The notes under the pieces are model-generated. The model made no database searches, had not been told where the DNA came from, and saw only the letters and a program-made list of their open reading frames with translations. 64,000 nt of DNA from Aquarana catesbeiana (taxonomy: Eukaryota; Chordata; Amphibia; Anura; Ranidae): NCBI RefSeq assembly GCF_042186555.1, contig NC_133327.1, positions 101,577,853-101,641,852 on the forward strand, read 5' to 3'. Every line of letters starts with the position of its first letter. Position 1 is the stretch's first letter. Below, one piece after another: positions 44,014 to 53,700 of this stretch. A program made the position numbers and the translations under genes.

Positions 44014-45628
44014 CAGTGGGGACGGAAAGTATTCAGACCCCCTTACATTTTTCAATCTTTGTTATACTGCAGCCATTTGCTAAAATCATTTAAGTTAATT
44101 TTTTTCCTCATTAATGTACACACAACACCCCATATTGACAGAAAAACACAGAATTGTTGACATTTTTGCATATTTATTAAAAAAGAAAAACTGAAATATC
44201 ACATGGTCATAAGTATTCAGACCCTTTGCTGTGACACTCATATAATTAACTCAGGTGCTGTGCATTTCTTCTGATCATCCTTGAGATGGTTCTACACCTT
44301 CATTTGAGTCCAGCTGTGTTTGATTATACTGATTGGACTTGATTAGGAAAGCCACACACCTGTCTAAGACCTTACAGCTCACAGTGCATGTCAGAGCAAA
44401 TGAGAGTCATGGGGTCAAAGGAACTGCCTGAAGAGCTCAGAGAGAGAATTGTGGCAAGGCACAGATCTGGCCAAGGTTAAAAAAAATTTCTGCTGCAGTT
44501 AAGGTTCTGAAGAGCACAGTGGCCTCCATAATCCTTAAATGGAAGACATTTGGGACGACCAGAACCCTTCCCAGCCAAACTGAGCTATCAGGGGAGAAGA
44601 GCCTTCGTGAGAGAGGTAAAGAAGAATCCAAAGATCACTGTGGCTGAGCTCCAGAGATGCAGTCGGGAGATGGGAGAAAGTTGTAGAAAGTCAACCATCA
44701 CTGTAGCCCTCCACCAGTTGGGGCTTTATGGCACAGTGGCCTGACGGAAGCCTCTTCTCAGTGCAAGACACATGAAATCCCGCATAGAGTTTGCTAAAAA
44801 AACACCTGAAGGACTCCAAGATGGTGAGAAATAAAATTCTCTGGTCTGATGAGACCAAGATAGAACTTTTTGGCCCTAATTCTAAGTGGTGTGTGTGGAG
44901 AAAACCAGGCACTGCTCATCACCTGTCCAATACAGTCCCAACAGTGAAGCATGGTGGTGGCAGCATCATGCTGTGGGGGTGTTTTTCAGCTGCAGGGACA
45001 GGACGACTGGTTGCAATCGAGGGAAAGATGAATGCGGCCAAGTACAGGGATATCCTGGACGAAAACCTTCTCCAGAGTGCTCAGGACCTCAGACTGGGCC
45101 GAAGGTTTACCTTCCAACAAGACAATGACCCTAAGCACACAGCTAAAATAACGAAGGAGTGGTTTCACAACAACTCCGTGACTGTTTTTGAATGGCCCAG
45201 CCAGAGCCCTGACTTAAACCCAATTGAGCATCTCTGGAGAGACCTAAAAATGGCTGTCCACCAACATTTATCATCCAACCTGACAGAACTGGAGAGGATC
45301 TGCAAGGAGGAATGGCAGAGGATCCCCAAATCCAGGTGTGAAAAACTTGTTGCATCTTTCCCAAAAAGACTCATGGCTGTATTAGACCAAAAGGGTGCTT
45401 CTACTAAATACTGAGCAAAGGGTCTGAATACTTAGGCCCATGTGATATTTCAGTTTTTCTTTTTTAATAAATCTGCAAAAATGTCAACAATTCTGTGTTT
45501 TTCTGTCAATATGGGGTGCTGTGTGTACATTAATGAGGAAAAAAAATGAACTTAAATGATTTTAGCAAATGGCAATATAACAAAGAGTGAAAAATTTAAG
45601 GGGGTCTGAATACTTTCCGTCCCCACTG
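44014..45628 (+). mobile_element. Tc1-like transposon C, complete, 1.6 kb
   Basis: It begins CAGTGGGGACGGAAAGTATT and ends with the reverse complement, flanked by TA (44012-44013, 45629-45630). The termini are inverted repeats of about 210 bp. Each holds an outer ACGGAAAGTATTCAGACC and an inner ATAAGTATTCAGACCC-type site (about 44210 and 45420), giving IR/DR structure. The two ends are very similar, which points to a younger insertion than elements A or B. Confidence 0.92.
44409..45414 (+). pseudogene. Tc1-like transposase, nearly intact (element C)
   Basis: The ATG at 44409 begins MGSKELPEELRERIVARHRSG, the first DNA-binding helix-turn-helix. The frame is lost near 44478 in an A-run (GGTTAAAAAAAATTTC), where a one-base change would be expected to restore it. 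It continues as STVASIILKW, GRPEPFPAKLSYQGRRA and KNPKITVAELQRCSREMGES, breaks again near 44735 and in the AAAAAAA at about 44795, and from 44821 is open for 198 codons to the stop at 45414. The catalytic domain is complete: ILWSDETKIELFG (first Asp), TVKHGGGSIMLWGCF, FQQDNDPKHTA (second Asp), SPDLNPIEHLWRDLK (Glu, 34 residues later), ending KGASTKY. It is a DD34E Tc1 enzyme of the Sleeping Beauty type but a different family. Only a few small lesions, mostly in homopolymers, separate it from an intact gene. Confidence 0.88.
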
Positions 45629-46318
45629 TATGTGTACACTCTGACTGTCTTTCCCATGACTGCACCTCTGCTCACAGCTAGTGAACAGACATGGGCCGAA
45701 ACACCCCCCCCTCCCCTGTTCGGTTCGCAGCAGAACTCTCAAACAGAGGAAATGTTTTAACCCAAAAAGGGAACCCCATTTAAGTCTATGGGAGGTGAAC
45801 AGAAAAAATCAAAAGTGCCCATTTTGAAAGCTTATATTCAAGTAATTGGCGATAAAAGTGGAATGGGGGTCTGGGTACTGCCCTGGGGGGCGTGTATCAA
45901 TGCAAACATTTTTTTAAAAGTGCAATAATAAAAATTAAACGATTCCTTTAAATATAGTGCTTGGGGGGTCCGCTTAATGTGCCTGTAAAGTGGCACATCT
46001 GTAGCATGCATAGAACATGCTGCAGAAAAAATGACATTTCTAAATTAAAAAAAAAAATGAGTCAAATCCCATTTAAAATGACTCGCAGTTACAAATGCTG
46101 GCACCCGGCTATTGGAAAAATAAAGAAAAAAACACGTGGGCTCCCCCTCAGTGCATATCAGACCCTTCATGGTCTGGTATGGATTTGGAGGGGAACCCCA
46201 CGCCAAAATTAAAAACAAAAACGACGTGGGGTCCCCCCCAAAATCCATACCAGACCCTTATCCGGGCATGCAGCCTGGCAGGTCATTTTCATCACGGAAC
46301 ACTATTTATTTTTTAATA

Positions 46319-47461
46319 GATAAAACAGTGTAGCGCTGGACTATTGAGGATACGCATATAATAATATATGCGAAAGAGCCGAGACCCATATGTTTGTGAT
46401 TAAATGTGAAAAGAACTTATACCACCTAATCTGATACAATTACGTATCTATATATGTGTATTGTGACACTAAAAATTAAATCAAGTGCACCTATATATAT
46501 CTAAAACGAAAATTAATAAACAAATACAAATATATTGAACTAAAATAAATCATATAAATCAAACGTGACAATAAAAATTGGAATTACATCAACTTGTGGT
46601 AAGGAACTTTGTTCACTTATGTATTATTAGTTGGTCCTTTGTGCTTGGTGATCACAATAGAAGTGAAAAAATTAAAGTGAATAATTAAAATAAAAGTCCC
46701 AATAAATAATGAACCAAAAGTCCCAAATCGTGATAATACTCCAACACAAATTCCGGTTCAATATTCCACCGCAGCTGTTGCCCACCACCAAAGGAAGAGT
46801 TGGAGGCTTACCAGACAGCCTGCGACCACCCTTGTTCAGGGGGGTCAAAACAGGCTCTGTAGGGATGTAGAAATCCAGATGGTGTCCTCGCCCATGCTTT
46901 TCAGATGTTCTCCAGGTGTTCCTATGGCAAGCCAAGGGGGGCTTCCAAACAGGGTGTAGCAAGGATTTGCCCACCGGATGCAATAAGGATTGAATCAAAA
47001 ATGCCCCAAAAAGAAAAAGAGAGAACTCCGATAGTGTAGGACAATCTGACTAATTTATTTAAAAAAGCATAGAAACAAATAAAACTTCTGACAGGGAGAA
47101 ATGTAACAAAAAACTCCACCGCCGTTTAAAATCCAATCGCGCATGCGCGATGCGTGCTCGCGTTGTGACCCTATGGCCGTTTCGTCACAACTGACGTCAT
47201 CAGGGGTACGTGGCCACGCTCGCGCATGCGCTTTAAATACACAAGCGCCGTAGCGCCATAACTCTTTCATTGGCTGAGGGGGAACGGGGGCGGATAGTGA
47301 TACTTTATTGTTAGTCATTCCAACCCAATGAAAACCACCCATACACCCTTCCTTGATATAAACATAGGAGAATGTGTATATAGAACAAAATCATGCACCG
47401 TATACCGCCATCTAGTGGCTAAAAAAGAAAAGTGCACGACACACTCCAGATTACTTATAGT
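46319..47461 (-). repeat. PLE-1 inverted terminal repeat copy
   Basis: The exact mirror image of 47463-48600 apart from scattered substitutions. The two meet at a near-perfect palindrome centre around 47455-47463 (ACACTCCAGATTAC against GTAATCTGGAGTGT). It carries its own reverse-strand copy of the hammerhead-like motif (47168-47207). Confidence 0.92.
47168..47207 (-). ncRNA. Hammerhead-ribozyme-like motif in the inverted terminal repeat
   Basis: The same as 47711-47750 but on the reverse strand. One base differs in stem III (ACGGCCAT instead of the palindrome ACGGCCGT), which still allows partial pairing. Confidence 0.6.
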
Positions 47462-47462
47462 G

Positions 47463-48600
47463 TGTAATCTGGAGTGTGTCGTGCACTTTTCTTTTTTAGC
47501 CACTAGATGGCGGTATACGGTGCATGATTTTGTTCTATATACACATTCTCCTATGTTTATATCAAGGAAGGGTGTATGGGTGGTTTTCATTGGGTTGGAA
47601 TGACTAACAATAAAGTATCACTATCCGCCCCTGTTCCCCCTCAGCCAATGAAAGAGTTATGGCTCTACGGCGCTTGTGTATTTAAAGCGCGTGCGCGAGC
47701 GTGGCCACGTACCCCTGATGACGTCAGTTGTGACGAAACGGCCGTAGGGTCACAACGCGAGCACGCATCGCGCATGCGCGATTGGATTTTAAACGGCGGT
47801 GGAGTTTTTTGTTACATTTCTCCCTGTCAGAAGTTTTATTTGTTTCTATGCTTTTTTAAATAAATTAGTCAGATTGTCCTACACTATCGGAGTTCTCTCT
47901 TTTTCTTTTTGGGGCATTTTTGATTCAATCCTTATTGCATCCGGTGGGCAAATCCTTGCTACACCCTGTTTGGAAGCCCCCCTTGGCTTGCCATAGGAAC
48001 ACCTGGAGAACATCTGAAAAGCATGGGCGAGGACACCATCTGGATTTCTACATCCCTACAGAGCCTGTTTTGACCCCCCTGAACAAGGGTGGTCGCAGGC
48101 TGTCTGGTAAGCCTCCAACTCTTCCTTTGGTGGTGGGCAACAGCTGCGGTGGAATATTGAACCGGAATTTGTGTTGGAGTATTATCACGATTTGGGACTT
48201 TTGGTTCATTATTTATTGGGACTTTTATTTTAATTATTCACTTTAATTTTTTCACTTCTATTGTGATCACCAAGCACAAAGGACCAACTAATAATACATA
48301 AGTGAACAAAGTTCCTTACCACAAGTTGATGTAATTCCAATTTTTATTGTCACGTTTGATTTATATGATTTATTTTAGTTCAATATATTTGTATTTGTTT
48401 ATTAATTTTCGTTTTAGATATATATAGGTGCACTTGATTTAATTTTTAGTGTCACAATACACATATATAGATACGTAATTGTATCAGATTAGGTGGTATA
48501 AGTTCTTTTCACATTTAATCACAAACATATGGGTCTCGGCTCTTTCGCATATATTATTATATGCGTATCCTCAATAGTCCAGTGCTACACTGTTTTATCT
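47463..48600 (+). repeat. PLE-1 direct terminal repeat, upstream copy
   Basis: It begins GTAATCTGGAGTGTGTCGTG and ends near CTACACTGTTTTATCTATTG, matching 52563-53700. It includes a CpG-rich block (47640-47790) with CGCATGCGCG palindromes and the hammerhead-like motif. Being upstream of ORF1, it probably holds the promoter. Small frames inside it recur in all three copies and are not convincing genes. Confidence 0.92.
47711..47750 (+). ncRNA. Hammerhead-ribozyme-like motif, upstream terminal repeat
   Basis: Reading along: ACCC (stem I), CTGATGA (core), C, GTC-AGTTGT-GAC (stem II), GAA (core), ACGGCCGT (palindromic stem III), A (expected cleavage base), GGGT (stem I partner of ACCC). All invariant core bases of a type I hammerhead are present. 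There is one extra base before stem II. Minimal hammerheads with very short stem III are established for PLE terminal repeats (Cervera and De la Pena). They would self-cleave the transcript, probably as dimers through the palindromic stem. Confidence 0.72.
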
Positions 48601-48778
48601 ATTGTTTAGTTCATGTGCCCTTGTATTGGGGTTATTGTGTTTCAGCTGCAGGACTCACTTCACGTTTTTTACATTTTTCTTCACCTTTTAATAGAACACT
48701 GAGCGCAATTTTTTCCCTTGTCCTTTTCCTTTTGCAATTTTAAATACACAGTTATTGCAGCTGGTGTCTTTCCTGCAA

Positions 48779-49879
48779 ATGGATATTTTTGAATATAGGT
48801 CACAGTTGGTCATAGACACTACGGGTGTTTTTGATGGCAGAGAGGACCCTAGCGATGATTTAGCAGGATGTTTCCTCAGATTAAAAAATCTTACTGTTTC
48901 TGAGGTACACCTAAGATGGGATATTGCATATTTGGAAGAGTATGTAAAAGTCAATATGGTCCCGAGAAGTCTAAGGTGGGAGGTGAACCCCCAAAAGGAG
49001 GATAACGAACTTGCAGAATGGTTCAAATATTTTAATGAAGCAGGTGTGGGGTTTCTGCAGTTTTTAATAGCTAAAAAGAAGCGTAGGCTCACTATGCTAG
49101 ACATAGAGATTAACATCATTAAAGCTAAGCTTACACCATTCAAAGAAAATCAGGAATATACTCATAAATCAGAATCTTTGAAGACTCTCCTGATTAAGGA
49201 GGAGTCAGAACAAAAATTGAAGAAAAGGAGGAAATACAATAGGGATGCTAAGGACTACAGGGATAACCTGGTGTTCAAGTGGCAAGTCCCTGCCTCCACT
49301 GATCCCCCCACCACCATTACTTCTAGTAACATCCCAAGGGCCCAAGCTGGTCCCGGGTCCCAAGGTATTCATGGGAACACTGGACTGGAGTCATCTCAGG
49401 TTTACTCCCCTTCCCCCCATTCATGGGGAGGTGCTAGACCTCGGGGACATTCTCAACATACGAGAGGTAGAGGGGGTAGGAGGAATTCCTCCTCCCGATC
49501 ACGTCGTCGGTCTCCCGTACCTTGGAGACGATTAAATGACCGGGAAGCACATCACGATTTTGAGAGTAACCAACGACGTCCCGATTTTCAGGGACAAAAG
49601 CCCCGGGGAAACCAACGTAAAAATTATGAGGCATGTGAACAATATGGGGTTAACGTTGGGAATAGATTTTCTCCTTTATATGATGGTATGAATGATAAGG
49701 CATTTGATTCCAATAGGGACTATAATCCCTTAGATTCTTCCCACAACCGACACACTGGGGATAACCGTCCTCATCGGGATTTTCAGTGGGCCGGGAGGGG
49801 AAGGAACAAAAGAAACGGAGATGCAAGAGAGGGTGCAGAGGGGGGAGGAAGCTTCACCCCAAAAAGGAGGAGGATATAA
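48779..49879 (+). CDS. PLE-1 ORF1 protein, basic RG/RS-rich, 366 aa
   Basis: The start is placed at ATG 48779 (MDIFEYRSQL); an upstream in-frame TTG at 48755 is not a likely start. Residues 1-170 are charged and predicted largely helical by eye, with basic clusters KKKRR (about residue 100) and KLKKRRKYNRD (about 150). Residues 185-225 are Ser/Thr/Pro-rich. From about 225 the protein is rich in Arg, Gly and Ser (RGRGGRR, SRSRRRSP) and ends PKRRRI, a nuclear-localisation-like tail. I recognise no enzymatic domain and no zinc finger. The composition suggests an RNA-binding or nuclear-targeting partner of the RT, comparable in role to ORF1 proteins of LINEs, though homology is not claimed. ORF1 overlaps ORF2 in the -1 frame at its 3' end and may be joined to it by frameshifting at 49858. 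It could be an N-terminal extension of the RT polyprotein rather than a separate protein. Confidence 0.75.
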   Translation: MDIFEYRSQLVIDTTGVFDGREDPSDDLAGCFLRLKNLTVSEVHLRWDIAYLEEYVKVNMVPRSLRWEVNPQKEDNELAEWFKYFNEAGVGFLQFLIAKKKRRLTMLDIEINIIKAKLTPFKENQEYTHKSESLKTLLIKEESEQKLKKRRKYNRDAKDYRDNLVFKWQVPASTDPPTTITSSNIPRAQAGPGSQGIHGNTGLESSQVYSPSPHSWGGARPRGHSQHTRGRGGRRNSSSRSRRRSPVPWRRLNDREAHHDFESNQRRPDFQGQKPRGNQRKNYEACEQYGVNVGNRFSPLYDGMNDKAFDSNRDYNPLDSSHNRHTGDNRPHRDFQWAGRGRNKRNGDAREGAEGGGSFTPKRRRI

Positions 49880-52143
49880 GTGGTATCATTAATCTAAGCA
49901 CCAAGGAAATCTCCAAGGAAGAACTTTCGACCCTTGGTAAGGGTCTGAAGTTCGTACCACCACGGAATCTTAATAAATTCCAAACATTCATTGATGTGCA
50001 GAAATACACACGGAAACTAAACATAAAAAGGTATGTTTTAAGTAACCCTGCTAGACAGCTAAGTAGAGAAGCCTCTGTGGTTACACACTCAGGACTAAGA
50101 AATGCATCACTTTTTAACCCTCCCAGCACTGGAGCACCGAATGTTACCGTTTTTCGGGATTTGGTGCTTAAGGATCTGGCTAACTTAAATGTTAGATCAG
50201 CACAAACGCAGCATAATATCAAAGTTGGTTTGGAGGCCTTGATGAATAGAAAGGATATTGTAATACGCCCCGCCGATAAAGGCGGAGCAATAGTCATCAT
50301 GGATCATGACTCTTATAACAACGAAATTTTGAGAATCCTTTCGGACACGAATACGTATTCTTCTCTACCTTCCGATCCAACCTCTGGTTTTAAGCGGGAA
50401 CTCAGGGTTTTGATTGAGAAAGGTTATGACTTAGGGATCCTTGATAAAAAGGAGAGGGAATATTTGGTCCCTTTAGCCCCTCGGCTACCGGTAATGTACA
50501 TATTACCGAAAATTCATAAGACCTTGACCAATCCACCAGGGAGGCCCATCATCAGTGGTATTGATTCGGTAACTTCGCGTGTCGGAAAGTACATTGATTT
50601 CTTCCTACAACCACTGGTGGTGGGCACTCCCTCATATCTCAAGGACACTAAACATGTCCTCAATATATTGAGAGAAGTGGAGTGGAAAGCTACATATATG
50701 CTAGTGACAGCTGATGTCGCATCACTTTACACCTCTATATCCCACAGTCTAGGACACGAGGCTGTGCGCCATTTCCTCTATCGAGACTCCAGTATCTCCA
50801 TCACGCAATGTAATTGCGTGATGGAGCTACTGGACTTCTCGATGGAACATAACCATTTCTGGTATGGTGGCGCACACTATTTACAAACAAAGGGAGTGGC
50901 CATGGGAGCTAAATTTGCTCCCAGTATGGCCAACCTCTTCATGGCCAAGTGGGAGGAGGATGTGGTATTAAAGGATAGTCCTCCCCAGTTGGTCATGTGG
51001 AGGAGATTCATTGATGATGTCCTGTTCATTTGGGATGGTGACATCAATTCTGTAACCACCTTTCTGTCTGTACTCAACAACAATGACAGGGGCATATCAC
51101 TCACCCATGAGGCCAGTGCTACCCAAATCCACTTTTTGGACTTAACCATCACTGTGGTTAATGGCGTCATCACCACCTCAACTCACTTTAAAACAACCGA
51201 CAGGAATAGTTTTATACCACTTGATTCCTGTCATCACAAGTCTTGGCTATCCGCTGTGCCTAAGGGCCAATTTCTGCGTTTGAGAAGTAATTGTTCTGAT
51301 GCCAATGAGTTCCATAGGGAGGCCTTGGATTTGAAATCGAGGTTTGTGATTAAAGGTTATGATGCTGCTATGTTGGATTCTCTAATTGTGGAGATAGGGA
51401 ACAGGGAGCGTGATGAATTACTGCGTGACAAGCCTCCCCAAGTACAAGATAGGGAGGATTTTGGGCTAGCCTTCATCACAACCTATTCAAGCCAACATTG
51501 GGCCATTAAAAGAATCATTAGAAAACATTGGTCCGTTATTAAAAACGACCGAATCTTGGGACCCCTTTTGTCTGAAAAACCACAAATTTTATTTAGGGGG
51601 GCCACCAGCTTTAGACATCTGTTGGCACCAAATATCCCTGTCCCACCCAAACGCCCTACTTTTTTTGGGGATTTAAAAGGATTCTCCCCCTGTAGGAGAT
51701 GTAATGTTTGTAGCATCAACACATTACGAGATAGGAGAATAACAGAATTCACCTCCAGTGGTACTGGTGCCACACACTCCATCAAATCGCTTATCACTTG
51801 TACAACTAAATGCGTAGTATATCTACTGAGGTGTCCATGTGGGTTGGAGTATGTTGGCCGTACCATTAGGAAACTGAATGTGAGGTTGGCGGAACATATC
51901 ACCAACATCAAACAGGGCTTCGATAAACACAGTGTCTCTAGGCATTATGATGCAGTACACGATAGGAATCCTAAGGGAACTGTGTTCATCGGCATTGAGA
52001 AGTATGTTCCCCATTGGCGGGGTAGCAATGGAAAAAGAACAATCTCTAGATCCGAAACTAACTGGATCTACAGATTGAACTCCCATGCCCCGAATGGGTT
52101 GAACATAGAGTGGGATATCAACTGTTACATCAATAATAGTTGA
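49765..52143 (+). CDS. PLE-1 ORF2: reverse transcriptase with GIY-YIG endonuclease
   Basis: The frame opens after a TAA at 49762 and runs uninterrupted to TGA 52141. Numbering from GTG 49786, it has the PLE N-terminal block GKGLKFVPPRNLNKFQTFID (about 50-70), IRPADKGGAIVIMD (about 158), MYILPKIHK...PPGRPIISG (about 235-256), motif A LVTADVASLYTS (Asp near 310), GVAMGAKFAPSMANLFMAKW (about 365) and the catalytic FIDD in RRFIDDVLFIW (about 408). Then come IHFLDLTI, QHWAIKRIIRKHW, a Cys cluster CRRCNVC (about 635), and the GIY-YIG nuclease VVYLLRCPCGLEYVGRTI with Arg and His following (about 677-705) and ETNWIYRLNSHAPNGLN near the end. PLE enzymes nick DNA with GIY-YIG and extend the nick by RT. 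There is no ATG until codon 153, just before the RT core, so translation of the conserved N-terminus must start in ORF1 or at a non-AUG codon. The Cys motif fits a Neptune-like clade. Function appears intact. Confidence 0.92.
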   Translation, partial: PSSSGFSVGREGKEQKKRRCKRGCRGGRKLHPKKEEDISGIINLSTKEISKEELSTLGKGLKFVPPRNLNKFQTFIDVQKYTRKLNIKRYVLSNPARQLSREASVVTHSGLRNASLFNPPSTGAPNVTVFRDLVLKDLANLNVRSAQTQHNIKVGLEALMNRKDIVIRPADKGGAIVIMDHDSYNNEILRILSDTNTYSSLPSDPTSGFKRELRVLIEKGYDLGILDKKEREYLVPLAPRLPVMYILPKIHKTLTNPPGRPIISGIDSVTSRVGKYIDFFLQPLVVGTPSYLKDTKHVLNILREVEWKATYMLVTADVASLYTSISHSLGHEAVRHFLYRDSSISITQCNCVMELLDFSMEHNHFWYGGAHYLQTKGVAMGAKFAPSMANLFMAKWEEDVVLKDSPPQLVMWRRFIDDVLFIWDGDINSVTTFLSVLNNNDRGISLTHEASATQIHFLDLTITVVNGVITTSTHFKTTDRNSFIPLDSCHHKSWLSAVPKGQFLRLRSNCSDANEFHREALDLKSRFVIKGYDAAMLDSLIVEIGNRERDELLRDKPPQVQDREDFGLAFITTYSSQHWAIKRIIRKHWSVIKNDRILGPLLSEKPQILFRGATSFRHLLAPNIPVPPKRPTFFGDLKGFSPCRRCNVCSINTLRDRRITEFTSSGTGATHSIKSLITCTTKCVVYLLRCPCGLEYVGRTIRKLNVRLAEHITNIKQGFDKHSVSRHYDAVHDRNPKGTVFIGIEKYVPHWRGSNGKRTISRSETNWIYRLNSHAPNGLNIEWDINCYINNS
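49858..49864 (+). promoter_or_regulatory. Candidate -1 ribosomal frameshift site CCCAAAA
   Basis: In the ORF1 frame the bases read AC[C CCA AAA], which satisfies the X XXY YYZ slippery consensus. A -1 slip joins ...TPK to KEEDIS of ORF2 and gives a predicted 1121-residue fusion, while unshifted ribosomes stop at TAA 49877. Downstream, GTGGTA (49880-49885) can pair with TACCAC (49955-49960), enclosing CCAAGG/CCTTGG pairs (49901 or 49913 with 49932). The 15-nt spacing is longer than the usual 5-9. Confidence 0.6.
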
Positions 52144-52562
52144 AAGAAATTTCTTTGCTGATGATTTTCCCCCCTTTAGATTAACGGTAATTAAAACTTT
52201 ATATAGATGATCCCCTCCTTCTTCCTCTTTTTTACTGACATGCATTTTTATTTGTATTTTTATCAATATACATTTACCCATCTTGCGATTTTAGACATAT
52301 TTGGACTATTAAGTGTCCATTTTTTGATACACACATTATGATGTTTATAGTACATTGGAAATATGTCTATATATCTTTTATTGGACATATGGCTGATGGG
52401 GAGCTTAAGTCCACCCATATCTATTTTTTGGTTTCTTTGCACCCTAATTGTATACACTTCACTATGTGCTTTTCATTGGTGAATTATCTCCATTCCGCCA
52501 CCAGAGGGCAGTGTGCAATACACACTTGCTGTGGAAGCTGGTTTATGTTTCTACACACTATA
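52144..52562 (+). other. PLE-1 ORF2 3' untranslated spacer
   Basis: AT-rich spacer between the ORF2 stop and the start of the downstream terminal repeat. Frames here are short and not conserved in the other copies. It carries CATTCCGCCACCAGAGGGCA, close to the terminal-repeat border. Confidence 0.6.
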
Positions 52563-53700
52563 AGTAATCTGGAGTGTGTCATGCACTTTTCTTTTTTAGC
52601 CACTAGATGGCGGTATACGGTGCATGATTTTGTTCTATATACACATTCTCCTATGTTTATATCAAGGAAGGGTGTATGGGTGGTTTTCATTGGGTTGGAA
52701 TGACTAACAATAAAGTATCACTATCCGCCCCCGTTCCCCCTCAGCCAATGAAAGAGTTATGGCGCTACGGCGCTTGTGTATTTAAAGCGCATGCGCGAGC
52801 GTGGCCACGTACCCCTGATGACGTCAGTTGTGACGAAACGGCCGTAGGGTCACAACGCGAGCACGCATCGCGCATGCGCGATTGGATTTTAAACGGCGGT
52901 GGAGTTTTTTGTTACATTTCTCCCTGTCAGAAGTTTTATTTGTTTCTATGCTTTTTTAAATAAATTAGTCAGATTGTCCTACACTATCGGAGTTCTCTCT
53001 TTTTCTTTTTGGGGAATTTTTGATTCAATCCTTCTTGCATCCGGTGGGCAAATCCTTGCTACACCCTGTTTGGAAGCCCCCCTTGGCTTGCCATAGGAAC
53101 ACCTGGAGAACATCTGAAAAGCATGGGCGAGGACACATCTGGATTTCTACATCCCTACAGAGCCTGTTTTGACCCCCCTGAACAAGGGTGGTCGCAGGCT
53201 GTCTGGTAAGCCTCCAACTCTTCCTTTGGTGGTGGGCAACAGCTGCGGTGGAATATTGAACCGGAATTTGTGTTGGAGTATTATCACGATTTGGGACTTT
53301 TGGTTCATTATTTATTGGGACTTTTATTTTAATTATTCACTTTAATTTTTTCACTTCTATTGTGATCACCAAGCACAAAGGACCAACTAATAATACATAA
53401 GTGAACAAAGTTCCTTACCACAAGTTGATGTAATTCCAATTTTTATTGTCACGTTTGATTTATATGATTTATTTTAGTTCAATATATTTGTATTTGTTTA
53501 TTAATTTTCGTTTTAGATATATATAGGTGCACTTGATTTAATTTTTAGTGTCACAATACACATATATAGATACGTAATTGTATCAGATTAGGTGGTATAA
53601 GTTCTTTTCACATTTAATCACAAACATATGGGTCTCGGCTCTTTCGCATATATTATTATATGCGTATCCTCAATAGTCCAGCGCTACACTGTTTTATCTA
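52563..53700 (+). repeat. PLE-1 direct terminal repeat, downstream copy
   Basis: It matches 47463-48600 nearly throughout; differences I noted include TCATGC for TCGTGC, GGCGCTACGG for GGCTCTACGG and one lost C in GACACCATCTGG. The shared sequence with the inverted copy extends about 7 bases further left (CACTATAAG). It ends at the 13-nt target duplication. Confidence 0.92.
52811..52850 (+). ncRNA. Hammerhead-ribozyme-like motif, downstream terminal repeat
   Basis: Base-for-base identical to 47711-47750. Located 0.67 kb after the ORF2 stop. Cleavage at the two direct copies of a full transcript would release a unit from one terminal repeat to the next, containing both ORFs. Confidence 0.72.

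Larger units (their letters stand above)
46319..53700 (+). mobile_element. PLE-1: complete Penelope-like retroelement, 7.4 kb
   Basis: The 13-nt target duplication TTATTTTTTAATA flanks it (46306-46318, 53701-53713). The order is inverted terminal copy, direct terminal copy, ORF1, ORF2, direct terminal copy, which is the characteristic PLE arrangement with one terminal repeat in opposite orientation. Both ORFs are free of stops and frameshifts, and I noted only about eight differences between the two direct terminal copies over about 1.14 kb. These features indicate a recent insertion. The host site is inside a hAT-like element, so nothing of the host is disrupted. Confidence 0.9.

Noticed and set aside
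48755..48778. ORF1 start at TTG 48755
   Set aside because: TTG is not a usual eukaryotic start; ATG 48779 lies eight codons downstream and is preferred.
49786..49788. ORF2 start at GTG 49786
   Set aside because: GTG initiation is unlikely in a vertebrate. It is only the first valine after the opening of the frame, and frameshift fusion from ORF1 explains the arrangement better.
49838..49850. Alternative slippery run GGGGGGA upstream of CCCAAAA in the overlap
   Set aside because: It formally fits X XXY YYZ, but all-G heptamers are poor slip sites, and CCCAAAA lies closer to the stop and to the possible downstream structure. Not excluded experimentally.
52676..52963. Small frames recurring in all three PLE-1 terminal repeats (about 65-108 codons)
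   Set aside because: They recur because the repeat DNA recurs. They overlap the ribozyme-like motif and show no conserved-protein features.
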